DNA of 64,000 nucleotides from Devosia sp. XK-2 (GTDB lineage Bacteria; Pseudomonadota; Alphaproteobacteria; Rhizobiales; Devosiaceae), in NCBI RefSeq assembly GCF_037113415.1, contig NZ_CP146608.1:1322501-1386500 (forward strand), in the 5' to 3' direction. The position numbers were made by a program, and so were the translations under genes. A model generated the notes under the pieces. The model ran no database searches. It was not told the origin of the DNA and saw nothing but the letters and a program-made list of their open reading frames with translations. Position 1 is the stretch's first letter. Every line of letters starts with the position of its first letter. Of the stretch, positions 34,775-43,502 are shown piece by piece.

Positions 34775-35656
34775 TTAGTTATCCCGCTCCTGCCGTGTCA
34801 CGATCTGGGCGACGCCCGAAATCATTAGCGAAACGACGAGCAGCACCACGCCCGCAGCACTCGCCAGGCCAAGATCGAAATTGAGGATGCCGCGCTCATA
34901 GGTGAAGATCGCCAAGGTCCTGATCTGGTCAGCGGTGCGGCCATTGAGCATCAGGAAGGCCGAGTCGAAGGTTCTGAGCGAACCCAATAGGGTGATCAGG
35001 AACACCACCTTGATCATCGGCATCAGGTGCGGCAGCAAAATATCGCGGATTTTCTTGTAGTCATTGGCGCCATCGATATCGGCGGCCTCGAGAATGTCCG
35101 GGCTAAGTGACAGCAGGGCGGCCAGATAGATGAGCGCGTGAAAGCCCACATCCTTCCACACCGTCAGCCCGATCACCATGGGCCGTGCCCAGAAGGGGTC
35201 GGCAAAGAAGTTGATCGGACTGTCGATCAAGCCCAGGCCTTGCAGTACCGAATTGACCAGGCCCACCGGCGAGAGCGTATTGAGCCAGATGCCGACAATG
35301 ATGACCCAGCTCAACAGGTAGGGCGTATAAATCGCGGTCTGGAAACCGCGCTTGAGCCAGTCCGGTGTGATCTGCAACAGCGCGATGGCGGGAAGGATGG
35401 GCAGCAGCGTGCCCACAATCGTGATGCCGGCGGCAATGATCAGCGTATTCCAGATTGCCTGCCACACCGCGGGCGTGGCGAAAACCTTGGCATAATTGTC
35501 CCAGCCGATGAAACCGACGGGACCCAACAGACCGGCCTTTTGTGTCGAGAGATAGATACCCTGCGCCATGGGATAGAACAGAAAGGCGCAGAAATAGGCC
35601 AGGATCGGCGCGATCAGCAGATACAACATCCAGTGTCGGCGGATGCGGTCGAACAT
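34775..35656 (-). CDS. CUT1-family ABC permease (LplB-like)
   Basis: The 293-residue protein has six transmembrane segments and the EAA loop EAADIDGANDYKKIRDILLP (about residues 197-216). The N-terminus LLIAPILAYFCAFLFYPM and the conserved FIGWDNY segment are typical of UgpA/LplB-like sugar permeases. It is paired with the LplC-like gene. No ATP-binding protein gene lies in or next to this operon. Confidence 0.92.
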   Translation of the reverse strand: MFDRIRRHWMLYLLIAPILAYFCAFLFYPMAQGIYLSTQKAGLLGPVGFIGWDNYAKVFATPAVWQAIWNTLIIAAGITIVGTLLPILPAIALLQITPDWLKRGFQTAIYTPYLLSWVIIVGIWLNTLSPVGLVNSVLQGLGLIDSPINFFADPFWARPMVIGLTVWKDVGFHALIYLAALLSLSPDILEAADIDGANDYKKIRDILLPHLMPMIKVVFLITLLGSLRTFDSAFLMLNGRTADQIRTLAIFTYERGILNFDLGLASAAGVVLLVVSLMISGVAQIVTRQERDN

Positions 35657-35681
35657 GGCGGGTCTCTCCAGGGAGAAAGCT

Positions 35682-35710
35682 GCGGGCCACCGGCAGCACC
35701 TGTGGCCCGC
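35682..35710 (-). terminator. Intercistronic hairpin after the binding-protein gene
   Basis: GCGGGCCAC and GTGGCCCGC form a nine-base-pair stem with an 11-base loop between the solute-binding protein stop and the first permease start. There is no T tract, so it more likely protects the upstream mRNA or attenuates than ends transcription. Confidence 0.6.
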
Positions 35711-35719
35711 CTTCTGTGC

Positions 35720-37060
35720 TTATTCGTCGATCAGGCCCGCGGCCAGCAACTCGGCATGCATGGCGGCAACCGCTTCGGCACCGGTCACTTCACCCAGCAT
35801 GGCCTGGAAGGCATGCTTTTCAACGATGGGCTGAGCCTCGCTCCATTCGGCCGGCAGATACTCGACCGAAGCGTGCTCCATAATGATGTCCTGGGCGGCG
35901 TCGACACCTGGCAGGGCCGGGAAGGGGTGTTCCCAGGTCGTGGAGGCGACGCGCGGCGCGCCGTGGTCCATACCGTGAGCCTGGCCCTGTTCGGTCAGCT
36001 CGTAGCCACCGTCGGCGGTCTTGTTGTAATCCACGCCTTCAATACCTAGCGTACCCATGATGTAGCCGGGTTCGGAATGCCAGAATTCGAGGAATTTCAT
36101 GGCATTTTCCGGATGCTCGGCATTGGCCGGCATCATCCAGAGCGAGGCATTGCCGCGGCGCAGGATGATGTCGCCATCCGGACCCGGAACGCCCGCGACG
36201 CCCTTGGCTTCAAAGCTGCTGCCGGGATGGTCGGTGGCCATGATATTGTTGAACAGACCGACCCAGGCATCCCAATAGGTCACGGCGGCCACGCGATCGG
36301 TCATGAACAGGTTACGGAATTCACCTGAGCCATTGGTCACGAAATTAGGGTCGAGAAGACCTTCTTCGGACAGCATGGCGAACCAGTCATAGACCTCTGC
36401 GGCGCCTTCGGTGGCGTAGGGAATGGTGCGCTTGCCATCTTCCATAACATAGCCGGCTTTGATGCCGGCGGCCGACATGAAACCCTGGATGTCATAGAGC
36501 TTGGAGGTCGAAAGACCGTAGGCGCCGTCCTTGTTCTCATGCGCCCATTTGAAGAAGGCGGTCCAGTCGTCCAGGGTCACCGGCGTTTCCATGCCCGCTT
36601 CCTCCAACCAGTCCTGCCGGATGGTCGGCAGGGTGCCGCCTTCGAACTTGTTCGGCACGGCCCATTTGCGGCCATCGATATCGAACAAAGCCCATTCGGC
36701 GGCCGGGATCGCAGTTTCATCCGACAGCACTGCAGAGGCAGCGACCATATCGGTCATGTCGGTGATCGCACCCTGATCGATCAGGCCCGGCAACATGCTG
36801 GAATCGCCATAGATCAGGTCATAGCGCTCGCCGCTGGCCAGCGAGGTGAACATCACATTGTTATAGTCCGAGGCGGGCTTGACCATCTCGATATCGAGCC
36901 CGAGATGCTTTTCCAGCTCGGCGACGAATTGTTCGTGCTCGGCCGCGTCCTTGCCGCCGGTGACGGCCGTCAGGATGCGCAGATCAGCCGCGAGGGCGCT
37001 GCTGGCCATCAGAGCGGCGGCCAGAACCGACAGATTGGCGGTCAGAAGTGTCTTCTTCAT
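35720..37060 (-). CDS. Extracellular solute-binding protein (CUT1/LipO-like)
   Basis: The 446-residue periplasmic protein begins with a Sec signal peptide cleaved after SALA (about residue 24), followed by LRILTAVTGGKDAAEHEQFVAELEKHLG. It has the fold-typical NVMFTSLASGERYDLIYGD, WAVPNKFEGGTLPTIRQDWLEEAG and WMMPANAEHPENAMKFLEFWHSE blocks of family 1 sugar-binding proteins, and lacks a lipobox. It heads a minus-strand operon with two permeases and a PHP hydrolase, divergent from a LacI regulator. An oligosaccharide or glycan fragment is the likely ligand. Confidence 0.92.
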   Translation of the reverse strand: MKKTLLTANLSVLAAALMASSALAADLRILTAVTGGKDAAEHEQFVAELEKHLGLDIEMVKPASDYNNVMFTSLASGERYDLIYGDSSMLPGLIDQGAITDMTDMVAASAVLSDETAIPAAEWALFDIDGRKWAVPNKFEGGTLPTIRQDWLEEAGMETPVTLDDWTAFFKWAHENKDGAYGLSTSKLYDIQGFMSAAGIKAGYVMEDGKRTIPYATEGAAEVYDWFAMLSEEGLLDPNFVTNGSGEFRNLFMTDRVAAVTYWDAWVGLFNNIMATDHPGSSFEAKGVAGVPGPDGDIILRRGNASLWMMPANAEHPENAMKFLEFWHSEPGYIMGTLGIEGVDYNKTADGGYELTEQGQAHGMDHGAPRVASTTWEHPFPALPGVDAAQDIIMEHASVEYLPAEWSEAQPIVEKHAFQAMLGEVTGAEAVAAMHAELLAAGLIDE

Positions 37061-37311
37061 GGGTTCCTCTCCCGTAAAAGCGAGCTCTTGGCCCGCGGCG
37101 ACCCGCCCTCCATATGCGGGTCAGATGACAGCTAAATGAAAGCGTGTGCATCCAAATCGTCTTTTTGGCCGTATCTGTTTTGTCATCTTAACGTCGCCAA
37201 AGCGGCGGAATGTCATCGATGCTGACTATTTTTGTTTGTTAACCGATGATACAGCCAGCAGGGAATAGACAGTAATTTTGAACACGCTGTCAATCGGAGA
37301 AGGGGAGGCAC

Positions 37312-38352
37312 ATGTCGGACGCACCAGAACCACGACTCGTTCGTGCCACCGCTGAAATGGTCGCCGAACGCGCCAATGTTTCGCGTGTTGCCGTCTCGCG
37401 CGCGTTCAATCCTGGGGCTTCCCTACGAGCCGACAAGCGCGAACTGATCCTCAAGATCGCCCGCGAGCTGAACTATTTCCCCGACAGGGCGGCCCGCACC
37501 CTGGTCAGCGGGCGGTCGCATCTGATCGGCGTAATCGTGCCCGATGTCTGCAGCTATTGGGAAAGCCAGGAAATCGACCGGCTAACCACGGCACTGCAGG
37601 ACGAGGGCTTCGCAACCCTGCTGTTCAAGACCCGGACCGACTATTCCATGGACGAACAATTGCTCGCCTATATGCGTGGTTATAATCCGGACTCGGTCAT
37701 CGCCTTTGTCGAAAACGTCAAACCCCAGACATTGACGCGGTTTCTCGATCGCGCGGTTCCGATCTATATCGACTATCCGCATCCGGGCGAAACACCGCTG
37801 GCGGAGCCGGGGCCGGTATTTGACCGGCTCAATATTCTGCAGCGAGACGGCATCGAGCAGGCGATTGCGCTTTTGCAGGGCTATGGCGTGAAGCGAATTG
37901 CCTATCTTTCCGGCAAGACCAAATCCCGCGCCAACACCGCTCGAGAGAGCATGCTATGCACCATAATGGCCGAGCGCGGCCTTGAGCCTCCGATCCGCAT
38001 GGTCGGCGATTTCGGCTATGAGGAGGCGTTCCAGTCAACGATTGATCTGTTCAAGGTTTTTGGCGGAGCTGAGGCCATCTTCGCCGCCAATGACGTCAGC
38101 GCATTCGGCGCGCTGGACGCGCTTCGCCATGAACTGGGCCTGCGCGTACCCGAGGATGTCAGCGTCGTCGGCTTTGACGACATCGCCCAGGCCCATTGGA
38201 AAAGCTACAATCTCACCACGGTCAAATTCGATCTCGAGGCGCGGGTGCGCGCTCTGGTGCGGCTGATCCTGCGCCGCCTCAATGAGCCCGATGCCCCGAG
38301 CCTTGAAGAAACCCTGACCACCCGCCTGGTTGTGCGCGGCACCGTAGGCTGA
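37312..38352 (+). CDS. LacI-family regulator of the CUT1/DUF5054 locus
   Basis: The 346-residue protein has an N-terminal HTH (about residues 11-65: ATAEMVAERANVSRVAVSRAFNPG and LNYFPDRAARTLVSGRS) and a periplasmic-binding-protein-like effector domain ending VSVVGFDDIAQAHW and TRLVVRGTVG. The HTH hinge is somewhat divergent from LacI itself. The ATG follows GGGGAGG. It lies between the divergent binding-protein gene and the DUF5054 gene, with the latter starting nine bases after its stop, so it probably controls both. Confidence 0.92.
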   Translation: MSDAPEPRLVRATAEMVAERANVSRVAVSRAFNPGASLRADKRELILKIARELNYFPDRAARTLVSGRSHLIGVIVPDVCSYWESQEIDRLTTALQDEGFATLLFKTRTDYSMDEQLLAYMRGYNPDSVIAFVENVKPQTLTRFLDRAVPIYIDYPHPGETPLAEPGPVFDRLNILQRDGIEQAIALLQGYGVKRIAYLSGKTKSRANTARESMLCTIMAERGLEPPIRMVGDFGYEEAFQSTIDLFKVFGGAEAIFAANDVSAFGALDALRHELGLRVPEDVSVVGFDDIAQAHWKSYNLTTVKFDLEARVRALVRLILRRLNEPDAPSLEETLTTRLVVRGTVG

Positions 38353-38360
38353 CCACAACT

Positions 38361-40289
38361 ATGGCAGGTCAACATATCCACCTGGTCTTCAAGACGCATC
38401 TCGACATCGGCTTCACCGATCTGGCGGCCAAGGTCAGGCAACAATATCATCACCAGTTCATTCCGCAGGCTATTGCGACCGGCGAGCATTTCTTTGCCGA
38501 ACATCCCCGGAAGCCGCAATTCATCTGGACCACGGGCGCCTGGCTGATCTGGGATCATCTCAATTCGCAGGGAGCCGAACAGGTTCGTCGTCTCGAACAG
38601 GCCATCGAACGCGGTCTGATTACCTGGCACGCATTGCCTTTCACCACCCATACCGAATTGATGTCGCCAGCCACCTTCCGGGCCGGGCTGAGCTATGCGC
38701 AAGAGCTGGACCAGCGCTTTGGCCGCAAGACCATCGCCGCCAAGATGACCGACGTTCCCGGCCATACATTGGGCATGGTGCCCTTGCTGGCAGGGGCCGG
38801 AATCCGGTTTCTTCACTTGGGCGTTAACACCGCCAGCCCCGTGCCCGATGTGCCGCCGATCTTTCGCTGGCAGGCGCCAGGCGGCGAGGAAGTGGTGGTC
38901 ATGTATCAGGGCTCCTATGGCGCCACCGATTTTCCCGCAGGGGACGATATTGGCCTGAGCTTTGCGCACACCAACGACAATATCGGGCCGCAAAGTGTCG
39001 GCCAGACGGTCGAGGCCATTCGGCATCTAGGCCGCGAACATCCCGGCGCGACAATCGCCGCCTCGACTCTGGATGCCTTCGGCGGCGAAATGTGGGCACG
39101 CCGGGACAAGCTGCCCGTCGTCACGCAGGAAATTGGCGATAGCTGGATCCACGGTGCGGGCAGCGATCCCCACAAACTCGCCCGGTTGCGTGCCCTGCAG
39201 CGGCTCTATGACGGGTTCGACACCATTGACGAGAAGCGCCGCGCTTTTGGCCGGGGCCTCGCCATGGTTGCCGAACACACTTGGGGCGTCGATATCAAGA
39301 CCTATCTGCGCGACGAGACAGCCTGGGATCGCCCCGATTTCGAGGCCGCCCGCCGCGCGGACTATCGCTTTGCCTATACCGAGCAATCCTGGGCCGAGCA
39401 GCGCGCCTATCTCGACGATGCCCTGGCCAATCTGTCGCCGGCAGACCGCAACCTGGCGGCCCGGGACCTCAATGCGTTCGCCGTCCCCGCCGCGGCCGCA
39501 CCAATCCAGGGCACCCGGCTGCAAGATAACGGCTGGTCCGCGGACCTCGATCCTGCGACCGGCGATCTGCTGAACCTGACCGGCCCACACGGCCGCTCCG
39601 CCACCGGCCAAAACAATTCGCTGATCGGCTACCGCCACGAAAGCTACGATAGTGCCGAACTGCAAAAGCATCTCGACAGCTATCTCCTGCACCGCGCCGA
39701 ATGGGCCGTTCTGGATCACGACAAGCCCGGCCTCGCCCGGGCCGGGACCGCGCGCAGCACGACCTTCGCCCCTCGTCTCCTTGGCATCGCCGATGCCAAT
39801 CGCGCCATTCTCGCCATGCCGAACCCTGCCACGAGCGAACTCGGCGCCCCGCCACGCTGCGAGTATAGTCTCAAGGGCGCGGGCGACACGGCCGAACTGA
39901 CCCTGATCCTGCGCGACAAGCCAGCCAACCGCATGCCCGAGGCCGGTTTCCTGCATCTGTGCCCACAGGCTCTCGTCGCGACGCGGCTGAAAAAGCTGGG
40001 CCTCTGGCACGACAGCGCCAACCAGGTCCGCCGCGCCGGCGGACAACTCCAGGCAATTGAAGCGCTTACGCTTGAATGCGCAACCGCTTCATTACGCGTC
40101 GAGCCTCTCGACTGCGCGCTGATCGGGCCGGCCGCCGCGCCTTTCATGCCCTTCCAGCCCGACATGCCGGATTGGTCGTCCGGCGCCCGCTTCAATCTCT
40201 ACAACAATAAATGGGGCACCAATTTCCCCATGTGGTGGGAGGGCACCATCGCCTTCCGGTTTGTCCTGAGGCTGAGCGCCGCCGCCTGA
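38361..40289 (+). CDS. DUF5054 protein, GH38-like glycosidase fold
   Basis: The 642-residue protein begins IHLVFKTHLDIGFTDL, whose His-x-Asp is the zinc-binding motif of family 38 alpha-mannosidases. It continues with the segment AKMTDVPGHTLGMVPLLAGAG, where the Asp sits where GH38 enzymes have their nucleophile. These belong to the catalytic barrel (about residues 1-300); a helical and beta-rich C-terminal half follows. No signal peptide is visible, so it acts in the cytoplasm on the imported sugar. The activity is inferred from fold. Confidence 0.8.
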   Translation: MAGQHIHLVFKTHLDIGFTDLAAKVRQQYHHQFIPQAIATGEHFFAEHPRKPQFIWTTGAWLIWDHLNSQGAEQVRRLEQAIERGLITWHALPFTTHTELMSPATFRAGLSYAQELDQRFGRKTIAAKMTDVPGHTLGMVPLLAGAGIRFLHLGVNTASPVPDVPPIFRWQAPGGEEVVVMYQGSYGATDFPAGDDIGLSFAHTNDNIGPQSVGQTVEAIRHLGREHPGATIAASTLDAFGGEMWARRDKLPVVTQEIGDSWIHGAGSDPHKLARLRALQRLYDGFDTIDEKRRAFGRGLAMVAEHTWGVDIKTYLRDETAWDRPDFEAARRADYRFAYTEQSWAEQRAYLDDALANLSPADRNLAARDLNAFAVPAAAAPIQGTRLQDNGWSADLDPATGDLLNLTGPHGRSATGQNNSLIGYRHESYDSAELQKHLDSYLLHRAEWAVLDHDKPGLARAGTARSTTFAPRLLGIADANRAILAMPNPATSELGAPPRCEYSLKGAGDTAELTLILRDKPANRMPEAGFLHLCPQALVATRLKKLGLWHDSANQVRRAGGQLQAIEALTLECATASLRVEPLDCALIGPAAAPFMPFQPDMPDWSSGARFNLYNNKWGTNFPMWWEGTIAFRFVLRLSAAA

Positions 40290-40297
40290 TTCCGGCT

Positions 40298-42166
40298 CTA
40301 CCACACAACCTTATGCGTCTCCCCCGTCGCCACATTGACGAACCCTTCAGGCGCGAGCGGCGAGGGCGCCACCAGCACCCAGCGCCATGGCGCACAGGTC
40401 AGCGTGGCAAAGGCCAGGCGTTCGGGAAATCCGGGCCACCAGCGTGGCGAGAATGTGGGTTCATACATCCATTCGATGTTGGCTCCCGCCGCATAGAGCG
40501 CCGCCATTTCCGCATCCAGCTCGGCCGCCGGCCGGCAGGTCATTAATCCCCCGACCTCATAATGCACGCGCGCCAAAACGGCGCCGCCGCTGACCAGCGC
40601 CCAGCCGCCCTGCATGTCGGTGAGCGTATTGACCGCCAGCGCCATGGCCTCGTCGGACGATCCGACGACCCAGATATTGTGCTTGTCATGCCCCATCGAG
40701 CAGGCCAGGGCCGTGTCCGGCGTTCTGGGGCCCGTGCCCAGCCAGAACATTTTCGCAGTCTTACCCTCACCGGAAAACCGGTCGACAATCGCAAACTTCG
40801 TGATGTTGCGGTCCGCGTCGCGCTGCACCAGCCCGTTTTTGACCGGCAATGTCGTGGTGATGAATTCGTCGTGCCAGTGAAACGGCCGCAGCAGCGCTGC
40901 ATTGGCGGTGTCCTGGGCCCCCGCAGGCGCGGGGATAGCGAAATCCTCGGCGCGCAATTGTCGCTGGATATTGACCGTGTGGGTCGCCCAGTGCGGCCAG
41001 GCGATCTCGGGCACGGGCGCAATATAGCTCTGGCCCTCGGAGACCTGCCCACCATCGGCCCAGACCTCGGCAATAGAGAGCTTTTCGACTTCATCGAGCA
41101 ATACCAGATCGGCATAGCGGCCCGGCGCAATGGCACCGACCCACGGCGTCAGCCGCATGTGTCGTGCCGGATTGATGGTGACCATTTGCACGGCCACTTC
41201 CAGCGGCAACCCGGCCTCCATCGCCAGCCGGACATTATGGTCGGTCGCGCCCAGCTTGAGCGTGTCGGACGCGCTGCGATCATCGGTACAGAGCGCGAAA
41301 TTCGACCAGTCCTGCTGCCCGGCGGCGATAAGCCCTTCGAGCATCTCCTTGAGCGAATGGGGCCGCAGCTCCATGAACAGCCCCCGCCGCAACTTGTCTG
41401 CGACCTCGTCCGCCGTCCAGGCCTCATGGTCCGATGCCATGCCGGCAGCGGCGAAAGCGCTGATATCGTCGATAGCCCGCATGCCGGCGGCATGGCCCTC
41501 GACGACGCCCCGCTGCGCAAACGTGGCCTCGATCATGCCCCAGAGCCGATCATGGGAGGGGTTTCGAGGGTTCCACACCGCCGGCCAGTCCATGACTTCG
41601 TCAAGGCCAGGCACGGTCATATGGTCGCGCAAAAAACCGTTCTGTTCGTCAAAACCATAATGGCCGCCGCCCCATTCATAGGCGGTCGGCGGCACGGCCG
41701 AGCCGGGCAGGGGAAATATCTTGGCGGGCGAACCGGCCTTGCGGGCGGTCATCCAGAATTCGAGATTGCGCGGCCCATCCACATTGGAAAATTCATGGCT
41801 GGCCTCGCAGGTCCAGGTGCAGCCATGCGGCAGCACCAGCGCCGCTTCCCATTCCGGGGTCAGGTGGCTCGATTCGATATGCTTGTGTACCTCGCCAAAA
41901 CCGGGCACGGCAGCCAGCGACGACCGGTCGATCCGTTCGGCTGCCTCGCCCCGCCATGCCCCGCTCGGCCCTACCCAGGCAATCCGACGGCCAGAAATGA
42001 CGATCTCCTGATCCTCATGCCAGTTTCGGCCATAGACATCGAGCAGCCGGCCGATCCTGACTACCCGGTCTGCAGCGGCCTTGCCCAGCGCCACCAGTGC
42101 CAAATGTCTGCGGATGGCGACTTCATCGCGCGCATTGATGATGAGATCGTCTGGAAGACCGACCAT
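40298..42166 (-). CDS. Adenine deaminase-family amidohydrolase (copy 1)
   Basis: The 622-residue protein belongs to the adenine deaminase group (COG1001): N-terminal composite domain with IVISGRRIAWVGP, a metal-binding barrel with VPGFGEVHKHIESSHLTP (His-x-His), GVVEGHAAG, ASDHEAW and LCTDDRSASD, and a C-terminal adenine deaminase domain ending APWRWVLVAPSPLAPEGFV. Adenine to hypoxanthine is the known reaction. It is the last gene of the minus-strand nucleoside operon; its start overlaps the upstream stop (TGATG). A close paralogue lies at 53379, and the HKH motif is shared by both. Confidence 0.85.
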   Translation of the reverse strand: MVGLPDDLIINARDEVAIRRHLALVALGKAAADRVVRIGRLLDVYGRNWHEDQEIVISGRRIAWVGPSGAWRGEAAERIDRSSLAAVPGFGEVHKHIESSHLTPEWEAALVLPHGCTWTCEASHEFSNVDGPRNLEFWMTARKAGSPAKIFPLPGSAVPPTAYEWGGGHYGFDEQNGFLRDHMTVPGLDEVMDWPAVWNPRNPSHDRLWGMIEATFAQRGVVEGHAAGMRAIDDISAFAAAGMASDHEAWTADEVADKLRRGLFMELRPHSLKEMLEGLIAAGQQDWSNFALCTDDRSASDTLKLGATDHNVRLAMEAGLPLEVAVQMVTINPARHMRLTPWVGAIAPGRYADLVLLDEVEKLSIAEVWADGGQVSEGQSYIAPVPEIAWPHWATHTVNIQRQLRAEDFAIPAPAGAQDTANAALLRPFHWHDEFITTTLPVKNGLVQRDADRNITKFAIVDRFSGEGKTAKMFWLGTGPRTPDTALACSMGHDKHNIWVVGSSDEAMALAVNTLTDMQGGWALVSGGAVLARVHYEVGGLMTCRPAAELDAEMAALYAAGANIEWMYEPTFSPRWWPGFPERLAFATLTCAPWRWVLVAPSPLAPEGFVNVATGETHKVVW

Positions 42167-42750
42167 CAGCTAAGCTTTCCTGCATCCAGGGCCGCCATGA
42201 TCCAGTCGCGGTAGCGCTGGTCCTTGTCCGGAATTTCCGGCACGACCTTGCTCGCCTCTTCCATGAAATAGCGATAATCGCGTCCCTGCCGCTGGCCCGA
42301 CAGCGTGTGCATGTCCCGCGCGACATCGGGTATTTCAGGGCGCAGTTCGCCAAGCTGGGTCCCGCGCATGGCCCAATTGACCATGTCGTCGCTGGTGCGG
42401 TCCTTATCCGAGGCGCACAGCACGCGAATGGCATGCGCAGCAAATAGAAAGCGGTCACCCGACGGGCGGTCATGGCGCTTGTGCTGCTGGTAGAGCGTTT
42501 CCACCAGCACCGGTGCATCGGCGCGGCCGAGCCCGATATCTTCCACCGCGATCACGCATAGCCGCGACCACAGCTTCTCCTCCATCTCCGGGCTGGTCAG
42601 ATACATCTCCCAACCCAGAAGTAGGGCATTGTCGGTCATTGCCCTGCGGATGGATTTCTGCAAGGCGGAGATCACCTCGTCGGCGGGCAAGCCATGCTCG
42701 GTGGTCGTGCGCTGCCACGGATCGGCGGGTTGCTGAACCGAAATGCTCAT
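42166..42750 (-). CDS. Stand-alone homologue of the RarA/MgsA C-terminal domain
   Basis: The 194-residue protein matches the C-terminal oligomerisation and helical part of the AAA+ protein RarA/MgsA, with no ATPase domain. Residues 25-75 contain DEVISALQKSIRR, DNALLLGWEMY, and the block SRLCVIAVEDIGLG, following the RarA pattern ISALxKSxR, DxAL, IAxEDxG. The rest, up to WIMAALDAG, is helical and less alike. Its ATG overlaps the stop of the GATase-like gene and its stop overlaps the deaminase start (both TGATG), so it is a coupled member of a nucleoside operon. The function is unknown. Confidence 0.75.
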   Translation of the reverse strand: MSISVQQPADPWQRTTTEHGLPADEVISALQKSIRRAMTDNALLLGWEMYLTSPEMEEKLWSRLCVIAVEDIGLGRADAPVLVETLYQQHKRHDRPSGDRFLFAAHAIRVLCASDKDRTSDDMVNWAMRGTQLGELRPEIPDVARDMHTLSGQRQGRDYRYFMEEASKVVPEIPDKDQRYRDWIMAALDAGKLS

Positions 42751-43502
42751 CAGATATGCCCCGCTGCCCAATCGGCGATTTGTGTCCAGAGCCGATTATA
42801 GCCGGCCCATTCCACAAAAGGCGGCGGCGCCCAGTGTGGGCCGCAATCGGAGGCAAAGGCAACACTGCGGCCTTTGCCGAACTGGCCGGCAACCAGCAAT
42901 GGATCACCCCCCGCGGCTGCGACCAGTTCGCCACCGGGCTTCACTGCAAGCCGATTATAGCCAAGCAGGTCTGGCCAAGGTCCTTCAAGCCCCGCGACCA
43001 TTGGATGGCCGGCTGCGGTCACGCTGGGCGTCACGCCCTGCGGCGTCTCCACGCGGTCATCGGTCTGCAGCAGCGACACGGGCAGGGCCTCCTCCACGGC
43101 CGAGCCGGCATATTGCCCCTTGGCGTCGATGCCCTGGAAGGTCAGATAGCCGCCCACCATCACCAATCCGCCTCCATTGCCGACATAGTCCCGGATTGCG
43201 GCAAGCCGATTGGGCAGCACCTTGGATTTACTGAATGTGTCGGGGTGCAGCAGCAATGTGTTCGCGCCGATATCGGACAGCACCACGCAGTCAAATTCGG
43301 CCAGCGCCTCGGCCGTGAATGGAAAATCCCGCGCCGCGACATGAGCGGGTTGGTAAGTCACCTGCCATCCGCCCTTTTCCAGCGCGTCGCGCAGCCAGCG
43401 CACGCCTTCGGCATATTCAGTGGTCGTGAAACTGTCGAAACCCTTTTGGTGGATCGAATGGACGGTCCAGGACTCGCCGGCAATGAGAATTCTCTTGATC
43501 AT
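42750..43502 (-). CDS. Glutamine amidotransferase-like (GATase1-like, DUF1355) protein
   Basis: The 250-residue protein has a class I GATase-like flavodoxin fold: it starts KRILIAGESWTVHSIHQKGFD and contains FDCVVLSDIGANTLLLHP, LAAIRDYVGNGGGLVMVGGYLTFQG and FGKGRSVAFASDCGPHWAPP. A nucleophile Cys at the usual elbow is not evident; the elbow position reads MVGGY. Members of this family are often beside sugar or nucleoside transport genes and are uncharacterised. It is translationally coupled to both neighbours in the operon. Confidence 0.75.
   Translation of the reverse strand: MIKRILIAGESWTVHSIHQKGFDSFTTTEYAEGVRWLRDALEKGGWQVTYQPAHVAARDFPFTAEALAEFDCVVLSDIGANTLLLHPDTFSKSKVLPNRLAAIRDYVGNGGGLVMVGGYLTFQGIDAKGQYAGSAVEEALPVSLLQTDDRVETPQGVTPSVTAAGHPMVAGLEGPWPDLLGYNRLAVKPGGELVAAAGGDPLLVAGQFGKGRSVAFASDCGPHWAPPPFVEWAGYNRLWTQIADWAAGHI

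Noticed and set aside
37201-37240. CATCGATG palindrome (37214-37221) as the operator of the LacI regulator at 37312.
   Set aside because: Only eight bases are symmetric, and the flanks do not extend the symmetry, so chance is a sufficient explanation.
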